NCBI GenBank assembly: GCA_019233975.1
Contig: JAFALY010000003.1
Coordinates: 23,410 to 87,409 of the forward strand
DNA from: Alphaproteobacteria bacterium
Lineage (GTDB): Bacteria; Pseudomonadota; Alphaproteobacteria; UBA9219
DNA: 64,000 bases
Direction of reading: 5' to 3'
Part shown: piece after piece, positions 56,985 to 64,000 of the stretch
Layout of the letters: every line of letters starts with the position of its first letter
How positions within the stretch are numbered: position 1 is the first letter of the stretch
Made by a program: the position numbers and the translations under genes
Notes under the pieces: generated by a model
Told to the model about the DNA's origin: nothing
Seen by the model: only the letters and a program-made list of their open reading frames with translations
Database searches by the model: none

Positions 56985-58568
56985 TCAACACATCTGGAAT
57001 TCAGGGGCCATGGCGGCAAGCGCGGAGGCCTGCATCAACCCCTTGGTGTCGCCCGCACCCAGCTGGGCATAGGGCAGTAAATTGGCGGCCAGTACGGTTG
57101 TCGAGATTAAATCTTCGTTGGCATAGCCACCAAACAAACGGAACCACTCGGCAACCGTTTCACCCGCTGTGCCGACACGCCCACCCCATTCTTCCAACGC
57201 ACGATGCGGATCAACCACGCCCGTATTCCACCAGTTCATGGCAAGCCCCAGCAGTAAATTCCATCGATTGCGCAGCGCGTTCGATCCCAGAAAATAATTA
57301 TTGTCGTCAGGCGTGCCGACGGGATTGGGCCAACCGAACAAGCGTTGCCCAGCACCGGCCAACTGGTTAAATACACCCTCGGTCGGCGTGAATTCATAAC
57401 CCATGATGCGCACATAATTCGCCATCAACGCCAAAGGCCGTTTGACCTTGTTACCGCGCGATTCAGCAAATTCGGGCGATGTGGCGATAAGCCTGATAAG
57501 CCGCGCGATCTGGTCCGGCGCGTTCACGGTCTTCTGCCACGCCTCTGTCACGCGTGCAACCAGCGATGCCGGCGGGTTTGGCCCCGCCAAACGCGCGCAC
57601 AACTTTGCCGACATATGTCGTGCTGTAGCCGGATGGGCAGCCAACAGATCAAGCACCCGACGCCCATCATCCATCGGCTTGGCGAACGGGTCAAATTCAT
57701 GCGCCAGAACGCGTTTCTGATACCCGTCATGCCAGTTTTCGACATAAGTGAACCGGCCCGTCATCGGCAATTTGCGCCCATTGTCGATATTGGCGCCATC
57801 TTCGATGGTCCAGCCGGTGAAAGCGCGCGCCGCTTCGTAAACATCCTGATCAATATACCCCGCAGGCTTGCCTTCCAGCGCCCCTGGCACTTCGCGCCAG
57901 CGGTCATAATGATCGTTCAGATAATTTTCACGCCCGAGTGTGTGTAACTCAAACAGTTCACGCGCATAGTTTTCATTCGCCGCGCCGGCGCGTGATGACC
58001 GGTTGGACAGGTAGTATTGCATGGCGGTTGATGACGCCACCGCCTCCAGCATCTGCCTGAAATTCCCAAAACAATGCGGCCGTATGACGTCGCGGTCATA
58101 ACTGACCAGCGCCGTTGCAATATGGTCATCGACAAAGGCGTTCACATGAAAATGGTCATGCCAGAATTGCGCCATGACCTCGCGCAACTGGTATTTGCTA
58201 TAGATCGCGCGTAGCATGGTGGCGGCAATGACTTCCTGCCGCGCGCGCGCTTTCTCCGGACCGCTCATCTGCTTTTGGGGATCATACACGGTCCAGAGGG
58301 ATTCAATCGGCTTGTCGAGTGTCACAAGCGGCCGCATTTCATCGAGGCCATGCCATTTGTCCGGCGCGTCATCATATTTGATGCGTAGCTTGCAGGACAT
58401 CAACCGTTCCTGAACGTGATCATCATCACCCGCCGGGGCGGATAGCTGCTCATCCAGCCAGCTATTCACATCCATTCGGCGCAGCGCGTCGTAATCCTCG
58501 GCCCGCGGCCCATAGCCCAGGCGATTAATGGCGAACAGGATGCTGTCGGATGCGCTGCGATCTGCCAT
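56985..58568 (-). CDS. DUF1800 family protein
   Basis: A 527-aa protein with RLGYGPRAEDYDALRRM at the start, MLRAIYSKYQLREVMAQFWH and FWHDHFHVNAF (histidine-rich), NYARELFELHTLGREN, all typical of DUF1800. No clear signal peptide is seen; members often co-occur with a Tat-exported DUF1501 protein. It is first in the two-gene operon. Function unknown. Confidence 0.9.
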   Translation of the reverse strand: MADRSASDSILFAINRLGYGPRAEDYDALRRMDVNSWLDEQLSAPAGDDDHVQERLMSCKLRIKYDDAPDKWHGLDEMRPLVTLDKPIESLWTVYDPQKQMSGPEKARARQEVIAATMLRAIYSKYQLREVMAQFWHDHFHVNAFVDDHIATALVSYDRDVIRPHCFGNFRQMLEAVASSTAMQYYLSNRSSRAGAANENYARELFELHTLGRENYLNDHYDRWREVPGALEGKPAGYIDQDVYEAARAFTGWTIEDGANIDNGRKLPMTGRFTYVENWHDGYQKRVLAHEFDPFAKPMDDGRRVLDLLAAHPATARHMSAKLCARLAGPNPPASLVARVTEAWQKTVNAPDQIARLIRLIATSPEFAESRGNKVKRPLALMANYVRIMGYEFTPTEGVFNQLAGAGQRLFGWPNPVGTPDDNNYFLGSNALRNRWNLLLGLAMNWWNTGVVDPHRALEEWGGRVGTAGETVAEWFRLFGGYANEDLISTTVLAANLLPYAQLGAGDTKGLMQASALAAMAPEFQMC

Positions 58569-58801
58569 ACGGCCCGCCCCAAGTTGATTGCTGGTGTGAT
58601 GTTAGAACCAGAATCAGGCCCTATGAAGGCGAAATTGTGGACATATACTAAAAACAACGCTGCAGCACGGTGATCCGGGCATTACCGGGACTTTAACGCT
58701 CCGGCAGTAGGCACACTTCAACAAAGTTAAGGATCTGATCAAGCCGGAAATTCGCAACACAGAGCCAGCATGCCCCTTGCTTGGGTTCGGCGCGGGAGGC
58801 C

Positions 58802-59830
58802 CTAACCTGCCAGTTCCTTGCGAACGATCTCGGCCCCCGCGCCTAAGGCCTTCAACTTGCCATTAGCAATTTTGCGAGACAGGGGCGTCATACCGCAGTT
58901 GGTGCAGGGATACAGTTTGTCGGCATCAACATACTTCAGTGCCTTGCGCAGGATCTCCGCAACTTCCTCCGGCGTTTCGACCGTTTCGCTTGCCACGTCG
59001 ATGGCGCCGACCATCACCTTCTTGCCTCGGATTAGTTCGATCAGTTCCATCGGAACGTGCGAATGCTGACATTCCAGAGAGACGATATCGATCTTGGACT
59101 TTTGCAAATTGGGGAACGTTCTCTCATACTGTCTCCACTCGGAGCCCAGAGTCTTCTTCCAGTCGGTGTTGGCCTTGATGCCATAGCCGTAGCAAATATG
59201 GACGGCCGTTTCGCATTTCAGCCCTTCGGCGGCCTTTTCCAGGGTGGCTATGCCCCAGTCGTTGGCCTCATCGAAAAAGACGTTGAACGCCGGCTCGTCG
59301 AACTGGATGATATCGACACCGATAGATTCCAGTTCCTTGGCTTCCTCATTGAGAATTTTGGCAAACTCCCAAGCCAATTTCTCACGGCTCTTGTAGTGGG
59401 CGTCATAGAGGGTATCGATCATGGTCATCGGCCCCGGAAGCGTCCATTTGATTGGTTGCGTGGTTTGCGCCCGCAAGAATTTGGCATCCTCGACGAAGAC
59501 CGGCTTTGGGCGCGATACAGCACCGACAACGGTCGGCACGCTGGCGTCATAGCGATCTCGGATGCGGACAGTCGCGCGCTTCTCGAAATCGACGCCGGCA
59601 AGATGCTCGATAAAGGTTGTGACAAAATGCTGGCGCGTCTGTTCGCCATCGCCGACGATATCAATGCCTGCCTTCTCCTGATCGTCTACCGCCAGACGCA
59701 GAGCGTCCTGCTTGCCGGCGAACAACGCCTCCCCCTCCAACTTCCAGGGGGACCAAAGTGTCTCTGGTGTCGCGAGCCAGGATGGCTTTGGCAGGCTGCC
59801 GGCGGTGGAGGTGGGCAAAAGTTTTTTCAT
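58802..59830 (-). CDS. mesD: MesD-type core methionine synthase (MetE C-terminal-like)
   Basis: ATG 59830 gives 342 aa corresponding only to the catalytic C-terminal half of cobalamin-independent MetE. The zinc ligands are in VHICYGYG (His, Cys) and TNCGM (Cys), and STAGSLPKPSW is the N-terminal core motif. Short core synthases accompanied by DUF1852 are the MesD family, which does not use folate and needs MesX. It is 26 bp downstream of the DUF1852 gene and under the same cobalamin riboswitch. The methyl donor is unknown. Confidence 0.87.
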   Translation of the reverse strand: MKKLLPTSTAGSLPKPSWLATPETLWSPWKLEGEALFAGKQDALRLAVDDQEKAGIDIVGDGEQTRQHFVTTFIEHLAGVDFEKRATVRIRDRYDASVPTVVGAVSRPKPVFVEDAKFLRAQTTQPIKWTLPGPMTMIDTLYDAHYKSREKLAWEFAKILNEEAKELESIGVDIIQFDEPAFNVFFDEANDWGIATLEKAAEGLKCETAVHICYGYGIKANTDWKKTLGSEWRQYERTFPNLQKSKIDIVSLECQHSHVPMELIELIRGKKVMVGAIDVASETVETPEEVAEILRKALKYVDADKLYPCTNCGMTPLSRKIANGKLKALGAGAEIVRKELAG

Positions 59831-59856
59831 TATAGACGTCCTGGCATCTGGGTGGA

Positions 59857-60891
59857 TTAAACGGCGAAATTGGCGGACCATTGCTCTAGAATAGCGACGT
59901 AAGGTTTTATGAAGTGCTCTTCGGCAAACTTCCCTTGTTCAACGGCCAGCCGGCTACGCTCCTCACGGTCATAGACAATGCGGGTCGTTGAATAATCGGC
60001 GTGCTTCAAACTAGGCCGATAGGTTGCCCCGGCCGCGGCATTAGCGTTGTAAATTTCGGGCCGATAGATCTTCTGGAAGGTCTCCATAGTGCTGATGAGA
60101 CCAACCAGCTCCAGATTACTGTAGTCAGTCAGCAGGTCGTTCAGGAAGTAAATGGCAAGGGGGGCTACGCTATTGGGCGGCATGAAAAAACGCACCTGCA
60201 AGCCCATCTTCTGAAAATACTGGTCGGTGGAAGAGAACTCATTCTGCCGGTATTCGACGCCCAAAATGGGATGGTGATTTTCCGTGCGATGATAGGTCTT
60301 GCTGCTCGACACGCTCAGGCAGATGACTGGGGGCTTGGCAAAGCGGGCTTTATAAGCCTTCGAGTTTACGAAGCATTTGAAAAGCTTGCCATGCAAGTCG
60401 CCGAAATTATCCGGCACGCTAAACTTGGGCTGGTTCTTATTATATTCCGGCAGGACCACGCTGAAGTCGTAATCGCGGACATAGGACGAAAAGTTATTGC
60501 CGACAATGCCCTCGATGCGCGCGCCAGTTGTCCGGTCAACGATGTTCGTCTTCAAGATTTCGATCAGGGGGAAGTGGTCATCATTCACCTTGGCGCCGAT
60601 CTTCATCTCGACAGAGATGATGTCCAGTTCGACCGCGTAGCGGTCGCTATTGGGGTTATCCCAATGCGCCAACGCGTTGAAACGGTTGTCGATCATCGTC
60701 AGGGTATTGCGCAGATTTTCCTGGCGGTTGTCGCCGCGCGCCAGATTGGCGAAGTTGGTCGTTATCCGCGTGTTATCCGCAGGGCTATAATTCTCATCAA
60801 AACGAAGGGTTTTGATGATGAATGAAAAATTTTCATTCAAATTGGTGCGTGGCGTGTCGAGCTCGGTGACAGAAAGTTCAGTGTTTGGCAC
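59857..60891 (-). CDS. mesX: DUF1852 protein MesX, partner of MesD
   Basis: A 344-aa protein starting at GTG 60891. Residues such as NENFSFIIKTLRFDENY, TNFANLARGDNRQENLR and SSKTYHRTENHHPILGVEYR match the DUF1852 family as I know it; MesX is reported to be required for MesD activity. It has no membrane segment. The gene follows a cobalamin riboswitch by about 120 bp and is first in the operon. Together with MesD it would give B12-independent methionine synthesis when cobalamin is scarce. Confidence 0.87.
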   Translation of the reverse strand: MPNTELSVTELDTPRTNLNENFSFIIKTLRFDENYSPADNTRITTNFANLARGDNRQENLRNTLTMIDNRFNALAHWDNPNSDRYAVELDIISVEMKIGAKVNDDHFPLIEILKTNIVDRTTGARIEGIVGNNFSSYVRDYDFSVVLPEYNKNQPKFSVPDNFGDLHGKLFKCFVNSKAYKARFAKPPVICLSVSSSKTYHRTENHHPILGVEYRQNEFSSTDQYFQKMGLQVRFFMPPNSVAPLAIYFLNDLLTDYSNLELVGLISTMETFQKIYRPEIYNANAAAGATYRPSLKHADYSTTRIVYDREERSRLAVEQGKFAEEHFIKPYVAILEQWSANFAV

Positions 60892-61013
60892 GACGTGTCT
60901 CGCGGTAAGTGGGAGAAGACTTTGGCGTGCCCGTCACCTCTAGCGCGAACGGCAAGGAGCGCGGCGGGTAAGAACATGCCTGCGGCCCTCCGCCCAGGAC
61001 GGGTATAAGGTCA

Positions 61014-61185
61014 ATGGCAGGTCTCCTGGCTCACGGGTCAGTGCCCTGCTCCGCCTTCTCAGTTTCCCAAGGGCATAATGGATCAGGGCGCGCCGTTCAC
61101 AGTTGCGGGGGCAGCTCCGGCATCACACCGGCTTCCCTCTTAGCCGCACGCCTAATCCAGACGCACAGGACCATGACTATGTCAG
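61014..61185 (-). promoter_or_regulatory. Cobalamin riboswitch upstream of mesX-mesD
   Basis: Read on the minus strand, the core starts near 61140 with GGGAAGCCGGTGTGA, then CTGCCCCCGCAACTGT, GGGAAACTGAGAAGGCGG, and the closing GCCAGGAGACCTGCC at 61016-61030. These are the conserved blocks of the AdoCbl riboswitch. The 5' edge near 61185 is an estimate. The expression platform lies in 60892-61013. Cobalamin should switch the operon off. Confidence 0.95.
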
Positions 61186-61189
61186 AGTA

Positions 61190-61470
61190 AGCGATGCGTC
61201 GCGCATTGTCAATTTTCATACAAAGAAAGGGGGGGATCTGTGAACTGAGCCACGGCACAGCGCCGATGGCCTTGCGGCGCTTGGAAATGGTAAACAACTT
61301 AATATTGGATTGGTTGCGGGGGCACGATATAGCTCAAATATAGCCACCGCCCTGCCTGTGGTTATCATACCGCTGATCCCGAAAGCTGGCAGCCCCAAGC
61401 GATTTGATTAATTTGATATCCAAATCATATGGAACTCACCTAACCACGAGCAACAAAAGGGAAATGTTTG
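61190..61470. other. Intergenic region between riboswitch and receptor terminator
   Basis: About 280 bp with no convincing gene. It should hold the promoter of the riboswitch transcript, since the receptor terminator lies just beyond, but I cannot place -35/-10 boxes with confidence. Short frames on the minus strand run into the riboswitch and look non-coding. Confidence 0.4.
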
Positions 61471-61509
61471 AAAAAACGCAATTTGAATGTTTTGATATCA
61501 ATTCAAATT
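61471..61509 (-). terminator. Terminator of the TonB-receptor gene
   Basis: On the minus strand AATTTGAAT (61509-61501) pairs perfectly with ATTCAAATT (61488-61480) around a 12-nt loop, followed by GCG and TTTTTT (61476-61471). The stem is AT-rich but the layout is that of a Rho-independent terminator about 30 bp past the stop. Confidence 0.7.
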
Positions 61510-61536
61510 ATTACCCCTTTTGCTACGTGCGGCAGC

Positions 61537-63888
61537 CTAGAATTTCTGTGTTAGCGTTGCGAACACGCCACGCCGTGCGCCCCACTGCGGGGCACCAACG
61601 CCAATGCCGGTGCCGCTACGCAATTCGTAAGGCGTATCAAACAGGTTGATGACACTCAGCTTCACCGCAGTCTGGTCATGTGGAAACAGATTAAGCCTTT
61701 GCTCCACGCTCGTATCAAGGGTGGCATAGGCGGGCAAATGGCTCAGATTAGCAAAGCCTGAACGAAGACCGCTACCCTCGCGCCCGTCTAGCCCAACCGT
61801 CGTGTCACGGGATACATCATAGGTCATGCCTGCCGATGCCGTATAGGTCTGGTCATGATCCAGATGGACAAAATGGTTTTTGATATAGTCAAATTCGGTC
61901 GGATCGGTGAATTTAAATTCCGCAGACACAACATTTTCTCCCATCGCCCGCGAGGCAGCGAAGTTAGCGTAGGCCTTAAGTCTATCGCCTGTATAGGTCG
62001 CCGTAAGCTCAGACCCGTAGATATAGCCGTGTTCATAGTTAAATGGCGTCAGGATCAAGGCCTGCCCGAACTGCCCTTCATCCAGCAAGTCATGAGCCAG
62101 CTTGTAATAACCGTCGAGGCCAACCTCCCAGTGGTTACCAATTTTCTGAGTCACACCAGCATCAAAGCTGTGTGTGCGTTCCGGTTTAACGGGATCATTG
62201 AGCGTGACCTGCGCCGCATTCGTCGTATTGGCAAATTGACTGATATCTTCGTTGGCGACCAACTCTTGCGGGGGTGGCGTGAAGGTGCGCGCGTAACCGG
62301 CGTGCAGTGTTGTCGTGTCGGTGGCCTTGTAAACCAGACCAATGCGCGGGCTTAACTGGTTGGCGCTGACATCGGCCTCCATATCGTCAAAGCGGGCACC
62401 GTAATTCATGGTCAGAGTATCGGTGATTTTCCATTCATCCTGCAGATAGAGGCCATAAAGCTGGCTGTCGCTGGCATGGTTTTCGATGATATGCGGGGTC
62501 AGTATGTTATTGCCGTTACCATCAGTCAGAGGCGTGCCGTTGGCATCGGTTTGAAACGCCAGTGAATTACTGTCAGCCTGCACATGGTCGTTTTGTACGG
62601 TGAAGCCTGTGCGCAGCGTATGCGCGGCATTGATCTTCCAGCTATTATCGTTTTGCAGGCCGGTGACCAAATCCTTATCATTGACGTCTGACGCAAGGCC
62701 GTTGAAAAGCAAATCGCCGGTAACATCCGGGCGGAAATGCAATTCCGAATTGCGGATATAGGGGGCGATCTGCATCGTCACACCATCCCTGCCACCTTGC
62801 CATGCCGCTGTCATGAATTGATTACTTTCAAACTGGCGCTCGTTGAGGCTGACCGAATTGAACGCAGATGAGCCATTTAACTGATAAATAGTTGTCTGGT
62901 TGGGATTGTTTGGTATCTGGAAATAGCTGATCGAATTTCCGGTAATCAGCGATACTCTTTGCATCGGATTAATCATGTAAGACGCATAACCGAATTGCCG
63001 ATCCTGTTCGGTATGGTCGTGAATGGCATCAACCGATTTGACCGGATTTTCGATGCCAAGATCAGACGACAGATGAGAAGCCGCGACAAAATAGTCAGTC
63101 GCGCCAACCGTATTGCCATAGCTGAATGAGGGCTGGATTGTGCCATAGCTGCCTCCCATCATTGAGGCTGTACCGCCGTTCTGAAACCCCGTTTTGGTAT
63201 CAATGTCGATGACGCCAGCGGTATGAAACCCGTACTGCGCGGGCAATACACCGTCGAGCAATGTCGCCTTCTCAATAATACTGGAATCAATCGTATCGCC
63301 AAAACCGCTGATGCCGTCGGGCAGCAAGATGCCGTTCAATCGGTATTGCAGGTTGGCATGCTCACCCCGGATATGCAGATTGCCGCTGGCAGCCGAGTCT
63401 TCCGCTACGCCCGGAGCCTGCAAGAGCACTTTGTTGAATGACGTGTTACCACCCAAAGGCAAATCATTAATCGCCTGCTGGTTAAGCGCGTAAGCGTTTG
63501 AGCCTGTTTTCGGTGACAAATCGTTACGCGCTTGTTGGCGTCGTGCAATAATGATGTTCACATTCTGCGTATCGGCCAGATTGATATCCTTATGCGTATC
63601 CTTTCCTTCCACCATACTGACGGGCACAGAGCCAAGGACAGCACCATTACTTATAGCAAAAAGAATGTAAACATTGTCTGCAACGGCACTCAATGCATAG
63701 TGGCCTTCGGCATTGGTTTTGGTTGCATCGACCGTCTTCCCGGCACCGTCTTCAAGTTGAATATCTATATTGGGCATGGGCACACCGGCAGCATCACGAA
63801 GTACACCATCCAACGCGGCCTGAGCAGCCCAAGCGGAATCCAGACACACAAAACAGCATGCCACCACTAAAAAGGATAAACGCCGCAT
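61537..63888 (-). CDS. TonB-dependent outer-membrane receptor, likely zinc-regulated
   Basis: ATG 63888 with GGAG seven bases ahead gives 783 aa. A signal peptide (MRRLSFLVVACCFVCLDSAW, cleaved about AWA) precedes a carboxypeptidase-regulatory-like domain (about 25-110), the plug (about 135-260, with NLHIRGEHANLQYRLNGILL and GVIDIDTKTG) and a 22-strand barrel ending in Phe (TLTQKF), as OMP insertion requires. A Zur-like palindrome lies 16 bp before the ATG, suggesting control by zinc and a role in zinc (or zincophore) uptake. Cobalamin or another ligand cannot be excluded. No TonB-ExbBD genes are nearby. Confidence 0.88.
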   Translation of the reverse strand: MRRLSFLVVACCFVCLDSAWAAQAALDGVLRDAAGVPMPNIDIQLEDGAGKTVDATKTNAEGHYALSAVADNVYILFAISNGAVLGSVPVSMVEGKDTHKDINLADTQNVNIIIARRQQARNDLSPKTGSNAYALNQQAINDLPLGGNTSFNKVLLQAPGVAEDSAASGNLHIRGEHANLQYRLNGILLPDGISGFGDTIDSSIIEKATLLDGVLPAQYGFHTAGVIDIDTKTGFQNGGTASMMGGSYGTIQPSFSYGNTVGATDYFVAASHLSSDLGIENPVKSVDAIHDHTEQDRQFGYASYMINPMQRVSLITGNSISYFQIPNNPNQTTIYQLNGSSAFNSVSLNERQFESNQFMTAAWQGGRDGVTMQIAPYIRNSELHFRPDVTGDLLFNGLASDVNDKDLVTGLQNDNSWKINAAHTLRTGFTVQNDHVQADSNSLAFQTDANGTPLTDGNGNNILTPHIIENHASDSQLYGLYLQDEWKITDTLTMNYGARFDDMEADVSANQLSPRIGLVYKATDTTTLHAGYARTFTPPPQELVANEDISQFANTTNAAQVTLNDPVKPERTHSFDAGVTQKIGNHWEVGLDGYYKLAHDLLDEGQFGQALILTPFNYEHGYIYGSELTATYTGDRLKAYANFAASRAMGENVVSAEFKFTDPTEFDYIKNHFVHLDHDQTYTASAGMTYDVSRDTTVGLDGREGSGLRSGFANLSHLPAYATLDTSVEQRLNLFPHDQTAVKLSVINLFDTPYELRSGTGIGVGAPQWGARRGVFATLTQKF

Positions 63889-63903
63889 CGGGACTCCATA
63901 TGT

Positions 63904-63922
63904 TATGTTATAATATAACATA
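63904..63922. promoter_or_regulatory. Zur-like operator before the TonB receptor
   Basis: TATGTTATA-A-TATAACATA is a perfect inverted repeat with 9-bp arms and a one-base centre. It contains GTTATAATATAAC, the core I know for proteobacterial Zur sites. Its place 16 bp upstream of the receptor ATG suits a repressor covering the -10 and transcription start. Confidence 0.75.
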
Positions 63923-63972
63923 TATTGCAAAACAGACTTCGTATGTCAAGTGTGTGGCATGAAGATATCTAT

Positions 63973-64000
63973 GAGAGGGCTTTACGGAGAGGGCTTTACG
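63973..64000. repeat. 14-bp tandem repeat at the window edge
   Basis: GAGAGGGCTTTACG occurs twice without a gap (63973-63986 and 63987-64000) and may continue beyond the window. Confidence 0.7.

Noticed and set aside
58569..58801. Possible gene or terminator between mesD and the DUF1800 gene
   Set aside because: Only short frames and a weak CCGG-type hairpin without a T-tail; nothing supportable.
61097..61297. 66-codon minus-strand frame over the riboswitch
   Set aside because: It overlaps the conserved cobalamin riboswitch core, whose structure explains the sequence.

Overview
The window looks like a chromosomal segment of an alphaproteobacterium. Pointers are a 1613-aa NAD-glutamate dehydrogenase, a CpdR-like response regulator beside ftsEX, an MJ0042 zinc-ribbon protein, a plant-type glutamate-cysteine ligase, a 51-aa subunit-IV-like oxidase protein, an intracellular PHB depolymerase, and a large dcw cluster whose genes overlap by ATGA. 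A Micavibrio- or Rhodospirillales-like host is possible, but this is only an impression. I see no insertion sequence, CRISPR array, prophage or plasmid gene; most of the window is core genome with small accessory pockets.

Layout. 1-5.1 kb: edge of an alcohol dehydrogenase and gdh (minus strand). 5.3-8.5 kb: ispG, prfA, prmC. 8.5-12 kb: an accessory pocket with two small membrane ORFs (one apparently frameshifted), a relic of a patatin 3' end, a patatin gene behind two related genes of unknown function, and a 52-codon membrane microprotein. 12.1-28.3 kb: the division and cell-wall cluster mraZ-rsmH-ftsL-ftsI-murE-murF-mraY-murD-ftsW-murG-murC-murB-ftsQ-ftsA, preceded by five TGGGN boxes with exact 10-bp spacing. 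It lacks ddl and ftsZ and is followed by a 34-aa lysine-rich protein gene. 28.9-33.7 kb: dut and glutamate-cysteine ligase (plus), then ftsE-ftsX-ydcF-plsC (minus). 33.8-37.1 kb: zinc-ribbon protein, cpdR-like, galU, ugd. 37.2-44.5 kb: tRNA-Arg and tRNA-Val, pirin, ohr, an OmpR/EnvZ-type pair, csaA-gmk, ndk, a small oxidase-like protein and an unknown gene. 44.5-46.8 kb: phaZ and an ATPase-like protein.

46.8-55.7 kb holds phenylalanine/tyrosine breakdown: phhA, phhB (opposite strand), a flavin reductase-like gene, a class IV aminotransferase, hpd, hmgA, an unrecognised 292-aa protein, fahA and an M14-like metallopeptidase. Every step from Phe to fumarate plus acetoacetate has a candidate except maleylacetoacetate isomerase, and the unknown gene sits in that place. 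55.7-58.6 kb: a DUF1800/DUF1501 pair. 58.8-61.2 kb: a MesX (DUF1852) - MesD methionine synthase operon under a cobalamin riboswitch. 61.5-63.9 kb: a TonB-dependent receptor with a Zur-like palindrome just upstream of its start, suggesting zinc-regulated uptake.

The most interesting items are the riboswitch-MesX-MesD unit, the Zur-box receptor, the unknown gene in the homogentisate operon, the patatin operon with its paralogous partners, the missing ddl and ftsZ, and the palindrome cluster before tRNA-Arg. All functions are inferred by reading motifs; no database search was run.
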